This document shows, one piece after another, positions 1-7,700 of a stretch of DNA of 14,189 nt; position 1 is the first letter of the stretch, and each line of letters begins with the position of its first letter. The position numbers were made by a program, and so were the translations under genes. A model generated the notes under the pieces. That model did not search any database and was not told the DNA's origin. It worked only from the letters and a program-made list of their open reading frames with translations. Source of the stretch: Bacteroidales bacterium UBA1756 (GTDB lineage: Bacteria > Bacteroidota > Bacteroidia > Bacteroidales > WCHB1-69); assembly GCA_002314795.1 (NCBI GenBank), contig DCHI01000022.1:25667-39855 (forward strand), read 5' to 3'.

Positions 1-66
1 GTAGGAAGTAAGAAGTAGGAAGTAAGAAGTGGGAAGTAGGAAGTGAGGAAGTGAGGAGTTGGAAGG
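1..66. repeat. 7-bp tandem repeat (GTAGGAA/GTAAGAA type)
   Basis: Direct reading gives units GTAGGAA, GTAAGAA, GTAGGAA, GTAAGAA, GTGGGAA, GTAGGAA, then 8-bp and degenerate units (GTGAGGAA, GTGAGGA, GTTGGAAGG). The array starts before the window, so its full length is unknown. It ends 2 bp from the hydE stop codon, so it is the downstream flank of hydE. Such purine-rich short-unit arrays are frequent between Bacteroidales genes. No function can be assigned. Confidence 0.85.
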
Positions 67-67
67 T

Positions 68-1105
68 TTAGGGATGGGCGTCACCGCGGTCGATGACCAC
101 CTCATAGCCAATGGCAGTCATTTCGTCACGGAGCCGATCCAAGAAAGACACGGTTTCCGTTATGGTGTCTTTGTTCTCATATATCATATACTTGGCCCGC
201 ACGCTATCAGGAGAAAGGTTGGGCATCACGACGTTGGCACCAGCGAGAATGCCATTCTGACGACCGTGCTCCGGATCCAATGTTCCCAAAGCCGTCGTCG
301 AAGGAATCAGTGCCTTGGGCAAAAGCAACCGTATGAGCGAAATCAGAAATAGTGTCAACTCTACCGTTCCGCCTTCCTGATTGGCAAATGGCGTTTCGTG
401 GTGCGGAATGAACGGACCTATGCCCACCATAGCCGGCTGAAAATCTGCTAACAGCAACAAGTCTTCCGCAATATTAGAAGCCGTCTGGAAAGGTGCGCCG
501 ACCATAAAACCCGTGCCAGTCTGAAAACCCAATTCTTTCAAAGTTCGCAAACAGTCGATACGATTCTGGAGGGACATTTCCGATGGATGCAACCGAGCAT
601 ACAAGTCAGCATTAGCTGCCTCGTGCCGCAACAAAAAACGATCAGCACCGGCTTCCCGAAGCTGACGGTACGATTCGCGGCTCCGCTCCCCGATGGACAA
701 CGTGACCGCACAGTCGGAATGCCGCCGCTTGATTTCTCTAATCAACGCGACTAAAACCGTGTCCGAGAAAGCCAAATCTTCGCCCCCTTGTAAAACAAAC
801 GTCCGAAATCCCAACTCATAACCCTTGTCACAACAGTCCAAAATTTCTTCCGAAGTGAGACGATAACGAGAAACATTCAAATTGCTCCGTCGAATGCCGC
901 AGTAGAGGCAGTCGTTTTTACAATGGTTTGATATTTCAATCAATCCACGGATAAACACCTTATTACCATAATGCTCGCCTTGTATGCGGCGTGCTTCGGA
1001 CGCAGCCAATCGGGTCAGTTCGGGCGTACGGTTTGCAATGAGTTCCGCCAACTGCTGCTGCGTAAGGCGGTGAGTTCGGGATAAAGTTTCAATAAGCGTT
1101 TTCAT
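68..1105 (-). CDS. hydE: [FeFe]-hydrogenase H-cluster maturase HydE (radical SAM)
   Basis: A 345-residue radical SAM enzyme, the usual length for HydE. The 4Fe-4S/SAM-binding CxxxCxxC is Cys62, Cys66 and Cys69 in HCKNDCLYCGIRR, followed by the HydE/BioB-like stretch RYRLTSEEIL. With HydF and HydG, HydE builds the 2Fe subcluster of [FeFe]-hydrogenase in the cytoplasm; family work assigns it the dithiomethylamine-related steps. No hydF, hydG or hydrogenase gene is in the window, but the gene reads toward the left edge, so partners could lie beyond it. Family members such as the Thermotoga maritima enzyme carry a second cysteine cluster near the C-terminus. The corresponding region here (after LIPSTTALGTLDPEHG) has no cysteines, which is a known and tolerated variation. 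The start at 1105 is supported by a TAnnTTTG box 27 bp upstream. BioB and PylB are relatives, but the overall sequence favours HydE. Confidence 0.93.
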   Translation of the reverse strand: MKTLIETLSRTHRLTQQQLAELIANRTPELTRLAASEARRIQGEHYGNKVFIRGLIEISNHCKNDCLYCGIRRSNLNVSRYRLTSEEILDCCDKGYELGFRTFVLQGGEDLAFSDTVLVALIREIKRRHSDCAVTLSIGERSRESYRQLREAGADRFLLRHEAANADLYARLHPSEMSLQNRIDCLRTLKELGFQTGTGFMVGAPFQTASNIAEDLLLLADFQPAMVGIGPFIPHHETPFANQEGGTVELTLFLISLIRLLLPKALIPSTTALGTLDPEHGRQNGILAGANVVMPNLSPDSVRAKYMIYENKDTITETVSFLDRLRDEMTAIGYEVVIDRGDAHP

Positions 1106-1124
1106 TAGGCATTCATCAACTAAA

Positions 1125-1172
1125 ACGGCGGCAAAGGTACTATTTATATCTCAAAATAGGAATTGCCGCCGT
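1125..1172. promoter_or_regulatory. Inverted repeat around the hydE promoter
   Basis: Two perfect 10-bp arms, ACGGCGGCAA (1125-1134) and TTGCCGCCGT (1163-1172), are separated by 28 bp. The left arm overlaps the minus-strand box TACCTTTG (1139 to 1132), an exact match to the Bacteroidota -7 consensus TAnnTTTG. The right arm sits near where a -33 element would lie; no good TTTG is seen there. The arrangement could be a repressor site or a DNA loop around the promoter of hydE. It could also be chance, since GGCGGCAAAGGTA-like strings are common before Bacteroidales genes. Confidence 0.5.
1132..1139 (-). promoter_or_regulatory. Predicted hydE promoter -7 box
   Basis: On the minus strand the sequence reads TACCTTTGC, matching TAnnTTTG. 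The expected transcription start lies about 20 bp before the hydE ATG. No convincing -33 element is visible at 19-21 bp spacing. Confidence 0.55.
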
Positions 1173-1208
1173 CATTGCAAACCTTAAATCTTTCAGATTC
1201 CAACCAAC

Positions 1209-2480
1209 TCATTGCTTTTCAGCCACTGAATCACCATCATTTTTTCTCCAATAACGGGCATCCTTGTCCGCTTTGAAATTATAGATTGGCCGAATGATGT
1301 CCACAATGGAGACTGTTTCCTGTATGCAATCTACAATTTCTTGCATCGGTTTGTACGCCATAGGTGCTTCATCAATTGTGCGCTCATTGGCAGTTGTGGT
1401 GTAAATGCCAGCCATTGAGGATTGAAACTCAGACAGCGACAAAATTTTGGCGGCTTCTGTCCGTGACATCAACCGTCCGGCGCCGTGCGGAGCTGAATAA
1501 TTCCAGTCGGGATTTCCCTTTCCGATACAGATGAGCGAACCGTCGCGCATATTCATCGGGATAATCAACTTCTCACCCGCTTTGGCAGAAACCGCGCCTT
1601 TACGAATCATATTTTGCTCAAAATCAATGTAATTGTGTACGGTTTCAAAATATTCAAAATCCTCTAAATGTTTGTCCTTAAAATATTTAGATATAAGAAT
1701 TTCTGCAATAACGGTACGATTCAGGTGAGCAAATTCGGCACAGATTTTCATATCGGCGACATAACGCTCAAACCATTTTCCATCAATCCACGCCTGATCA
1801 TCGGGAACGGGCGATTCCAACCAGACGGATTGCAGTTGCTTCAATGCCGCTTGAATCTCGTCTCGGCGGCCCTCCGCTTTGTACTGGGCAATCAAATCTT
1901 CCCGCTGCTGCAAATAGTCACCCTTTCCGTGTGCAATCTGGATGGCCTTTTCCTGGTAGCATTCGCAAACCTGCTTTCCCAAGTTGCGACTTCCCGTGTG
2001 AATCACTAAGAAAATCTCGCCTGCGTCGTTTTTATCCAACTCAATAAAGTGGTTGCCGCCGCCCACGGTTCCGATACTTCTGACAATTCGTTTCACCTCT
2101 TTTAATTCCCTGAAACAGAACAGTTCCTCCATCAATTTAAATTCACAATACCTTCCTTCGCGCACTTCCAATCCACACGGAATTTCGCGCTTGACCAACT
2201 CGTCAAAAGCCGGTAAATCGATTTCACACTTTCCCAAATTCACCACCAGCATTCCGCAACTGATATCTACACCAACCGTGTTGGGAATCAATTTATCAGA
2301 AAACGTTGATGTAAAACCAATTACACTTCCTTTCCCCGCGTGGCAATCGGGCATAATTCTAATTTTTTCATTTGCATACGCTTCATTTTCAATTAATTCT
2401 GAAAGTTGCTCAATGCATTTCAAATCTACCGTTTTTGCAAAAATCTTCGTGGTGATTTGATTCTTGTTCGTTATTTCCAT
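1209..2480 (-). CDS. rtcB: RtcB-family RNA ligase (3'-phosphate/5'-OH joining)
   Basis: A 423-residue RtcB protein, close to the 408 residues of the E. coli enzyme. RtcB joins RNA 2',3'-cyclic phosphate or 3'-phosphate ends to 5'-OH ends using GTP and Mn2+, in tRNA repair or splicing. All known metal-site motifs are present: MPDCHAGKGSVIG, VGVDISCGM (Asp72, Cys75), GGGNHFIEL (His144), IHTGSRNLG (His161), ETVHNYIDFE (His282) and SAPHGAGRLMSR, where His332 should be the guanylylated histidine. The typical C-terminal motif DEAPMAYKPM is also present, so the enzyme should be active. The gene is divergent from a WYL regulator 96 bp away, with a palindrome between them. In E. coli rtcBA is controlled by the sigma-54 activator RtcR; here a WYL protein probably takes a control role (inference from context). 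No rtcA cyclase is present in the window. Confidence 0.95.
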   Translation of the reverse strand: MEITNKNQITTKIFAKTVDLKCIEQLSELIENEAYANEKIRIMPDCHAGKGSVIGFTSTFSDKLIPNTVGVDISCGMLVVNLGKCEIDLPAFDELVKREIPCGLEVREGRYCEFKLMEELFCFRELKEVKRIVRSIGTVGGGNHFIELDKNDAGEIFLVIHTGSRNLGKQVCECYQEKAIQIAHGKGDYLQQREDLIAQYKAEGRRDEIQAALKQLQSVWLESPVPDDQAWIDGKWFERYVADMKICAEFAHLNRTVIAEILISKYFKDKHLEDFEYFETVHNYIDFEQNMIRKGAVSAKAGEKLIIPMNMRDGSLICIGKGNPDWNYSAPHGAGRLMSRTEAAKILSLSEFQSSMAGIYTTTANERTIDEAPMAYKPMQEIVDCIQETVSIVDIIRPIYNFKADKDARYWRKNDGDSVAEKQ

Positions 2481-2517
2481 AATTGTATCATTTAATTTCG
2501 GTGCAAAAAAACAACTT

Positions 2518-2542
2518 AACTACGCAACCTATCTGCGTAGTT
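2518..2542. promoter_or_regulatory. Palindromic operator candidate between rtcB and the WYL regulator
   Basis: The arms AACTACGCA (2518-2526) and TGCGTAGTT (2534-2542) are perfect 9-bp inverted repeats around a 7-bp spacer. The element lies 12 bp upstream of the -7 box of the WYL gene and 37 bp upstream of the rtcB start, so one dimeric regulator bound here could control both divergent genes. WYL proteins are commonly dimeric winged-helix regulators, so self-regulation plus control of rtcB is the simplest reading. This is inference. Confidence 0.6.
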
Positions 2543-2554
2543 GTAAAAAAAGTG

Positions 2555-2562
2555 TACTTTTG
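2555..2562 (+). promoter_or_regulatory. Predicted promoter -7 box of the WYL regulator gene
   Basis: TACTTTTG matches TAnnTTTG exactly and is followed by C, as often in Bacteroidota. The predicted transcription start, about 7 bp downstream, leaves a leader of only about 8 nt before the ATG at 2577. The -33 position falls inside the inverted repeat at 2518-2542, as expected for a repressible promoter. Confidence 0.6.
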
Positions 2563-2576
2563 CGAAATTTTTTTCT

Positions 2577-3584
2577 ATGCCTGCTTCAAAAAATGCGCTT
2601 CTCCGGTACAGAACCATTGATGATTGTTTACGTAACCGATTAAGAGAATGGACGTTACAAGATCTTGTGAACAGATGCAACGACGCGATGATGGATTATT
2701 GTGGCACGAGCGTAAGTGTGCGGAGTGTACAAAAGGACATCGAGTTTATGCGTAGCGACAGTCCGGGGTACAATGCCCCCATCGTCGTTTACAACCGAAA
2801 ATACTACACCTACGAAGATCCGGACTACAGCATCACCAAAACGCCCGTGAGTCCACAAGAGATTAAAAAGCTGAACGAAGCCATTTCCATTTTAAAGCAA
2901 ATATCTGGTTTTGAAAGTTTTACTGGATTAGAAGATATGATTTGCCGTCTGGAAGATCGCGCCCACAGTTTGGATTCATCGATTGGCCCCGTCGTTTTTT
3001 TTGAACGCAACGAGCAATTAAGAGGCCTGCATTATCTGCCCACCGTCTATCAAGCCATCGTTCAAAAGAAGGTGCTGTCGATTACGTACCAGTCTTTCAA
3101 ATCCAGGAACGCCTACCACTATTTTTATTCGCCTTACGCCCTCAGGGAGTTTCACAACCGTTGGTTCGTGTTTGGACTGCACGAACAAGCGGAACACATC
3201 CTCAACTTTGCCTTGGACCGCATCGAGTCACTGGAAATAGTTGACAATATGGATTTTATAGAAAATAACGATTTTAACCCAGAGACCTATTTCAATGATT
3301 TCATTGGGGTGACAAAAATAAACGACTTTGTGGAAACCGTGCGGTTCGAAGCAAACCGCAAAGACGCCCCGTACATTCTCACAAAGCCGCTGCACCACTC
3401 GCAAAGGATGGTGGAACGAAAATCTGACGGGAACGTCATTTTCGAAATTGACGTCATCATCAATCAGGAACTGATTCGTGAGTTGATGGCCTATGCGGAA
3501 GGGATTCGGGTTTTGTCACCCGAACACTTGCAGCGCACGATGCGGAACAAATATTTGGTGGGGCTGAGTGGATATCAGGGGTAG
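2577..3584 (+). CDS. WYL-domain transcriptional regulator
   Basis: A 335-residue protein. Residues about 7-80 look like a winged helix-turn-helix: an N-terminal YRTIDDCLRN helix, WTLQDLVNRCND, the recognition-helix candidate SVSVRSVQKDIEFMRS, and a wing around IVVYNRKYYTYED. Residues about 150-225 form the WYL domain, with LSITYQSF, HYFYSPYALREFHNRWFVFG and FALDRIESLEI; the signature aromatic and aliphatic residues are intact. The remaining C-terminal part resembles the WCX extension. WYL domains sense ligands, often nucleotides or nucleic acid, and regulate stress and defence genes. The divergent neighbour is rtcB, so an RNA-damage or RNA-end signal is a plausible input, but no ligand can be read from sequence. 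The start at 2577 follows a clear TAnnTTTG box. Confidence 0.9.
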   Translation: MPASKNALLRYRTIDDCLRNRLREWTLQDLVNRCNDAMMDYCGTSVSVRSVQKDIEFMRSDSPGYNAPIVVYNRKYYTYEDPDYSITKTPVSPQEIKKLNEAISILKQISGFESFTGLEDMICRLEDRAHSLDSSIGPVVFFERNEQLRGLHYLPTVYQAIVQKKVLSITYQSFKSRNAYHYFYSPYALREFHNRWFVFGLHEQAEHILNFALDRIESLEIVDNMDFIENNDFNPETYFNDFIGVTKINDFVETVRFEANRKDAPYILTKPLHHSQRMVERKSDGNVIFEIDVIINQELIRELMAYAEGIRVLSPEHLQRTMRNKYLVGLSGYQG

Positions 3585-3643
3585 TTTGTAAAGTTTGTAA
3601 AGTTCATAAAGTTTATAAAGTTCATAAAGTTTATAAGGTTTAT
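3585..3643. repeat. 9-bp tandem repeat (TTTATAAAG type)
   Basis: Six full units plus 5 bp begin directly after the WYL stop codon: TTTGTAAAG twice, TTCATAAAG, TTTATAAAG, TTCATAAAG, TTTATAAGG, TTTAT. The alternation of TTC and TTT units suggests duplication of an 18-bp pair. The AT-rich array may act as a spacer or weak terminator region. No function is assigned. Confidence 0.85.
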
Positions 3644-3803
3644 TTGGGGAGTGCTGGGCAAACAGAAACTGGCGCTGTAAAATGAAAAGCAAAGAGGGAG
3701 CATACTAAGGCAGACAAAATGGAATGCAGTTGCGAAAGTGAAGTAGGGTCTGGTTATTACAACGATAAACTTTGGGAATAGATGGCGATTACATCGACAT
3801 CCG
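3644..3803. other. Intergenic stretch with no recognised feature
   Basis: Between the 9-bp repeat and the hairpin pair I see no credible ORF, RNA or repeat. It is probably the decayed flank of the ATPase-gene remnants that follow. Confidence 0.5.
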
Positions 3804-3900
3804 TTTCAGCCACGAAATGGATTTTTCGCGCTTCGTGGCTGAAAAGTATCATAGAACTCAGCCACGAAAAGCATTTTTTTTATTTTGTGGCTGAAAAGTA
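3804..3900. repeat. Two consecutive near-identical hairpins (CAGCCACGAA type)
   Basis: Hairpin 1 has perfect 13-bp arms, TTTCAGCCACGAA (3804-3816) and TTCGTGGCTGAAA (3832-3844), with a 15-nt loop. Hairpin 2 has 12-bp arms, TCAGCCACGAAA (3858-3869) and TTTTGTGGCTGA (3883-3894), with one G-U pair. Both end in the same 14-bp string GTGGCTGAAAAGTA (3835-3848 and 3887-3900), spaced 52 bp apart. They lie just upstream of the promoter-like box and start of an ATPase gene remnant at 3956. They could be its duplicated upstream control site, mobile palindromic repeats, or terminators. Confidence 0.7.
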
Positions 3901-3923
3901 GTTGTAAAAAATATCTTTTATAC

Positions 3924-3931
3924 TATTTTTG
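3924..3931 (+). promoter_or_regulatory. Predicted -7 box before the ATPase gene remnant
   Basis: TATTTTTG matches TAnnTTTG exactly. Its distance of 24 bp to the ATG at 3956 equals that of the box before the SNO helicase gene to its ATG, so 3956 is a better start for the remnant than the ATGs at 3935 or 3947. Confidence 0.5.
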
Positions 3932-3955
3932 CAGATGAATTTTCAAATGGCGAAA

Positions 3956-3988
3956 ATGGCTAATATTATCGGAAGAAAAAAAGAAATT
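3956..3988 (+). pseudogene. 5' stub of an AAA ATPase gene (MANIIGRKKEI start)
   Basis: The codons read MANIIGRKKEI and then run out of frame sense into PAFFPQ and a stop at 4007-4009. MxxIIGRKKEI is the characteristic N-terminus of the COG1672-like AAA ATPases (ATPase plus nuclease-like C-terminus) that are abundant in Bacteroidales. Only the first 11 or so codons remain, so this is the promoter-proximal end of a lost gene. The break at about 3989 lies inside the inverted repeat AAAAAAAG/CTTTTTTT (3976-3983 and 3993-4000). The family assignment comes from a very short peptide. Confidence 0.5.
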
Positions 3989-3989
3989 C

Positions 3990-4235
3990 CGGCTTTTTTT
4001 CCGCAATAATGTTATCCAGTAAACGGAATTGTTCTATTGTGAACCCATACAATCTTGGCGTATCAAATTTCACATAGATGGATGATTCCAATCTGGGGAG
4101 TAACAATTGCCCCATCAAAGTGCTCTTTCCGCACCTTCTAACCCCTGAAATAATGTACGCGAAATTCGGGCAAGGAATTCTTATATCAACCATCTGCTCT
4201 CGCGGATAAGATTCCTGAACTTCAATTACACGCAT
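3990..4235 (-). pseudogene. Truncated AAA ATPase of the AAA_14/DUF4143 type
   Basis: From the ATG at 4235 the frame encodes about 80 family-like residues, starting MRVIEVQESYPREQMVDIRI. The phosphate-binding loop reads ISGVRRCGKSTLMGQLL, followed by SIYVKFDTPRLYGF, as in AAA_14/DUF4143 ATPases. Intact members have roughly 400 residues with Walker B, arginine finger and a DUF4143 C-terminal domain; all of that is missing. After LLDNIIAEK the frame passes into sequence of the oppositely oriented stub and ends at 3966 in the low-complexity tail EFLFFFR. A short ORF remains but no functional ATPase can be expected. Confidence 0.8.
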
Positions 4236-4427
4236 TTGGCGATTTATAACTTGCTCAATATCAGATTATGTTATCATTATATCATCATCTTTTTACGATG
4301 CAAAATACACATTTATTTTATTTCCATTAATAATAGAAATCTTTTTCCACTATCAATGGAAACAACTTAGCAAGTTGCATCTTACTAAGTTATTACCACT
4401 CTCACAATCTTTACTTCCTTACATCCA
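4236..4427. other. AT-rich intergenic stretch with weak inverted repeats
   Basis: Upstream of the truncated ATPase the minus strand carries TGTATTTTGCATC (near 4300), an imperfect -7 box for that remnant. Two weak palindromes follow: TTTCCA with TGGAAA near 4345-4361, and AACTTAG (4364-4370) with CTAAGTT (4385-4391). I see no coding sequence here. Confidence 0.4.
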
Positions 4428-4647
4428 AAGTCTTAAGTCCCCGAGTTTCAGTCCCCGCTCCGATTGCGCGGCAAGTTTCCATTGGCTTCGTGGCACCAGT
4501 ATCGCGTGCCGCGCTTTGGCCTCGCGCGATGCCACCGCTACCCCAGATTGCGCCCTGCGGGCTTATCTGGAGTTATAAAGGGGTGCTCTCTTCGAGAGCG
4601 GCCTAATCTCTCCTTTCTTTTACCTGAACTCCCAAGTCTTAAGTCCC
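4428..4647. repeat. GC-rich folded element between 14-bp direct repeats
   Basis: The string AAGTCTTAAGTCCC occurs at 4428-4441 and again at 4634-4647. Between them lies a visibly GC-rich stretch inside AT-rich surroundings, with several perfect inverted repeats: GCGCGGCA (4466-4473) with TGCCGCGC (4507-4514); CCAGAT (4543-4548) with ATCTGG (4565-4570), nesting GCCC-TGC-GGGC (4552-4562); and GCTCTC-TTC-GAGAGC (4585-4599). The short ORFs here look like shadows. The element could be an interspersed palindromic repeat, a small non-autonomous mobile element, or a structured RNA upstream of the helicase gene. It is not a family I can name. Confidence 0.55.
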
Positions 4648-4710
4648 AAAGTCCCAAATCTAAACCAGCAAAAAAAACACCCTGTGCCCCCATTTAACAC
4701 ACCCCCCTCC

Positions 4711-4718
4711 TATTTTTG
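4711..4718 (+). promoter_or_regulatory. Predicted promoter -7 box of the SNO helicase operon
   Basis: TATTTTTG is an exact TAnnTTTG followed by C. The predicted start of transcription is near 4725, giving a leader of about 17 nt before the ATG at 4742. No clear -33 element is visible in the C-rich sequence upstream. The downstream gene starts 1 bp after the helicase stop, so one promoter should serve both. Confidence 0.6.
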
Positions 4719-4741
4719 CACCCGAAAACCATTTTACCATT

Positions 4742-7700
4742 ATGATTCGTGCAAAAATAGAAAAACGAAATTCTTCAGATTCCCAATTAGCAAAAGAAAA
4801 CGCAGAAAACTCCATCAACTCTTTGGGCTCCGTCGTACCCAAACAGCTTGTGGAAGTTACTTCCAAAGCTTTATTCAAATTAAAAGAGGCCTTGAAGGAC
4901 GATGTCAACGGCTATGTGGCGCAACGACTTCATCTGAACCTTCGGGAGCTCGGTGATTGCTTGGCAACGGAGCAGGTGGAAGGCGTGGCGTTGGCCATCT
5001 ACAACATTGAAAAAAGAGCGCAATCGCTGATTATTGGCGACCAGACCGGTATCGGCAAAGGGCGTCAGGCGGCGGCTATGATTCGTTATGGCCTGCTGTC
5101 AGGTTACCTTCCCATTTTCTTTACCGACCGTTACACCCTGTTCAGCGATATGTATCGGGATTGCAAGGCACTCGGAATCAAGGATGCACGTCCGTTGGTG
5201 GTCAATGCGGGCGCTTCCGTCGTGGATTTCGACAATATCATTGAAGAAGCGAAAAGCAATGATGCTCCCGACGAAATCTGGTCGCCCGTGGAGGATGACG
5301 AGGATGATGCGCGGTTTGATGCCGAACTGATGGGTATTTACCAAAAGCAGTATCAGGTTGTATATCAAGCACCTAAGAAGAAAGTTCTCCAAGAAATATT
5401 TGAAAGTGGCGATATTCCTTCGGATGTTTATGACTACCTGATGGTTACTTATTCCCAACTGAAGGATGCCAAGCGAGATGCGACACGACTCGATTTTTTT
5501 CAGTCTTTGTGCGAAAAACATCGTGTTTTGTTCATCTTTGATGAGGCGCACCGCAGCAGCAGTGTCAGCGCGGGCAAAGTATCCGTCATCACGCAAGGCA
5601 TCAACAGGATTCTGACCGAAACGCCGCAAACGCAGTGCGTGTTTCTTTCGGCTACGTTTGCCAAGCGGCCCGAAAGTTTTATCACCTTTATGCGCCGTAC
5701 CGCCCTGAGTGCCTTGGCGACCGAAAGCACATTGGAAAAGGCACTGCACGGCGGCGGAGTTCCTATGCAGGAGTATGTCTCGTCAATGTTGGCTTCCGAA
5801 GGACAGATGATTCGGCGCGAACACTCTTCCGTCGGCATTCCCATTCCTGTTTACACCTACTTGGATGAAGAACTGGCTGTGCACGGGGAACTGTTTGACA
5901 AAGTGATGTACTTCTTTCGGGAAATCGTCAAGCTTTCTGGTATGGTTCGCGACTTGGTTTATTTAGCACAGATGCAACAACTGTTAGAGGACTTCAAATG
6001 CTACCCCACACGGGCGCAACTTTTCTACATCAACAAGGTGCTGTTGCTCTCGCTGAAAGCGCAAAAGGTGGCGCAGGTGGCCATCAGCGAAGTGCAGCAG
6101 GGCAAAAGTGTGGTGATTGGAATGAGCGACACGCTCGAATGTGTCCTTCGGGACGTGGAGGTGCTTGAGGATGAATGGGTGCGAGGTGATATTTCGGCAT
6201 TGTTGCTGCGACTGCTACAAAAAACGGTCAGAAGCACAGGCGAGTATGGTGAGCAAGCAACCCCGGTCTTTGATTGGGTAGAAGAGTTAGTAGAACCCGA
6301 TATGGTTGAACTAACTGCTATGGCTGAAGAAGTCCGCAATTATTACAATTACATTGTACATAGTATCAAAGAAGAGGTTTTCCATCTTCCGATGTCACCG
6401 ATTGATGTCATCCGTCAACTTATTACAAAAGAGCAGTTTGTGGCGTCCAACGGTGATTTCATCAACATTCGTTTTGAGGAGTGTACGGGACGGGCACATC
6501 AATTGGAATACTTATCACCGGAGGGCGATGACGATTTTGTCAATGCCAAGATTATGCCGCGCAGAAAACGTCATTCCAACCATATTTTCAACGATTTCCA
6601 GAACAACAAGTTAGATGTCATTCTCATCAATGCGTGCGGAGCGATGGGCGCCAGTGCACACGCCATAGCCACTATGGAAGTTCCTGAAGACCAGGTCCGC
6701 CAACGCAAAATGCTGATTGTGCAGAATGATTTGGATGTTAATATCGACTTGCAGAAGCGGGGCCGTATCAACCGTACCGGACAGCGGATGGATTTGCCGC
6801 CTTTGTACGAATACATTATCACGGCCATCCCGTCTGAAAAGCGATTGAATATGATGCTTCGGGCGAAACTGCGCTCACTGAGTGCCAACACAGCGGCGTG
6901 GCAAGACCAAGACCGCGAACAGGCAGACTTCATCGACATCAGCAACAAATACGGGAATGAAGTCACCGCGGACTATATCAGCGAACATCCAGAATTGGCT
7001 TTGCTGCTCGGTCTGAAAGGCGCGGTTCCCGCCAGCAAACTGTTGGCGCGAATAGCTATGCTGAGCGTGACTGCCCAGCAAGACATTGTAGATGACTTGA
7101 TGACGGCATACACCACACTCGAAGCCGAATTGAGACGTATCAACCAATGGGACTTGGAACGGGAATTCCGTGATTTTGAAGCCGAATTTGTAAGGGAAGA
7201 ACTATTTACAAGCACGGTGGCTAAAACGAAACTCGGCGGCTGCTCTTACCTTACCACCTATAAATGCCGACAGAAGACGTTTCCATACGACTTCAAAACA
7301 TTGCAAGAACATTGTGAAACAGCGAAGGCAAGGTTTGGAAGTTCGTACAGCGAAAATCCTGCATTGGTCACGCAAGTAAAAGAGTACTATTTGCAGCGCA
7401 ACAAGTCCGTGCGTGAACGTTTCAAGGAGCGTCACCGACTATTGTTTGAGGGAGCCAAGCGCATTCTCGTGAATTATTGTAACGATGAGATGATGGCGGA
7501 AGCGTGGCTGCAAAAAGCACACACTCCTGCAGAAAAATGGAATCCATCATATTTTGGAGATGTGAAAAATCACAAGAAAGAAAAACAAATCATACGCAAA
7601 CTCATCTCTTTCTCCAATGAATATAACCACTTGAATGACAGAGAAAAGTTAGAAATTTCGCAATTGCAAGAAGAGAAAAAAAGATTGATAGAAATTTTAT

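Noticed and set aside
1..66. CRISPR array
   Set aside because: The repeat units are 7-9 bp without spacers, so this is a simple tandem repeat. The arrays at 3585-3643 and near 4634 were rejected for the same reason.
4375..4697. Short plus-strand ORFs in the GC-rich element
   Set aside because: They read through perfect inverted repeats and short tandem repeats, with no start signal and no protein-like motif.
5099..5749. Minus-strand ORF of 216 residues inside the helicase gene
   Set aside because: It is antisense to the conserved helicase motifs, including DEAH, and its product has no recognisable domain. Long antisense frames are expected opposite a large GC-balanced gene.
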